Positions 53,496 through 53,551 of a stretch of DNA of 53,551 nt are shown here, piece after piece. The stretch is from Sphingomonas bacterium (lineage in GTDB: Bacteria > Pseudomonadota > Alphaproteobacteria > Sphingomonadales > Sphingomonadaceae), in contig NZ_CAHJXD010000250.1 in NCBI RefSeq assembly GCF_903644055.1, positions 1-53,551 on the forward strand, in the 5' to 3' direction. The notes below the pieces were generated by a model. The model worked only from the letters and a program-made list of their open reading frames with translations. It was not told the origin of the DNA and made no database searches. The first letter of the stretch is position 1; each line of letters opens with the position of its first letter. Made by a program: the position numbers and the translations under genes.

Positions 53496-53551
53496 TCGTT
53501 TGCGAGGATAGTGATCGGCTGATTCAATGGTGGTGCGAGGAGGCGCTGTCA
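53480..53551 (+). pseudogene. Piece of a second TIR-like domain, running off the window
   Basis: Overlapping the end of the first remnant in another frame, 24 codons read TQDLLIVCEDSDRLIQWWCE and then EALS to the window edge. The DLLIVC..S....WWCEEA pattern matches the strand-D to WC.E segment of a different TIR subgroup. Because the first remnant already contains its own strand-D segment (ADIFVALASPDDL), this looks like a junction of two TIR genes or a duplicated, recombined one. The reading is partial, so whether it remains open beyond the edge is unknown. Confidence 0.45.

Overview
This window is GC-rich DNA from an alphaproteobacterium, most likely a sphingomonad (Sphingomonas or a close relative). 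The lineage call is inference. It rests on the short prolyl-tRNA synthetase lacking the editing insertion, the single LolC/E-type permease next to lolD, the class I fumarase, the TonB-dependent receptor paired with exported hydrolases, and dense palindromic intergenic repeats with the CCCCGGC..GCCGGGG motif.

Region 1 (1-21958) is ordinary chromosome: pyrG, proS, lolC/E-lolD, a hicBA toxin-antitoxin pair, uvrB, a polysaccharide flippase, an arylamine N-acetyltransferase overlapping an MHS-family transporter, a proline-rich membrane protein, fumarase, recQ, a YihY/BrkB protein and thiL. It has been disturbed once. A decayed IS30-family element sits inside one copy of a palindromic repeat, and on its other side it runs straight into a 5'-truncated, frameshifted M3 peptidase (dcp) pseudogene.

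Region 2 (21978-44469) is a large set of catabolic and exported enzymes. It holds a TonB-dependent receptor, a PD40-propeller/amidohydrolase fusion with a Tat-like leader, a flavin amine oxidase followed 2 bp later by a c-type cytochrome, two tandem N-acyl-D-amino-acid deacylase paralogues and a family-2 amidohydrolase. A five-gene minus-strand operon follows (SDR, TauD-type dioxygenase, Rieske oxygenase alpha subunit, SDR, NTF2-like protein), then a divergent MFS transporter, an M61 peptidase and a Tat-exported PLP enzyme. Together they suggest uptake and stepwise degradation of a peptide-like, N-acylated or amine-containing compound; the substrate cannot be read from sequence. No dedicated regulator is visible.

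Region 3 (44651-45990) holds a CsbD-like stress protein, an exported cyclophilin-type isomerase and a tRNA-Ser(GGA) gene.

Region 4 (45991-53551, running off the right edge) starts at the 3' end of the tRNA-Ser gene and looks like an acquired island. Coding density drops, intergenic DNA is decayed and base composition is more A/T-rich. It holds a ParB-domain/DNA methyltransferase with a DUF5681 partner, a GIY-YIG protein, a small XRE regulator with a candidate operator, and two TIR-domain remnants. The most striking gene here, at 50404-52290 on the minus strand, encodes in one chain a SIR2-like NAD-consuming domain, an XRE-type helix-turn-helix and a HAD-fold domain whose motif I lacks the usual second aspartate. 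I do not recognise this three-domain arrangement as a described system. It is my main candidate for a new, probably anti-phage or toxin-like, module.
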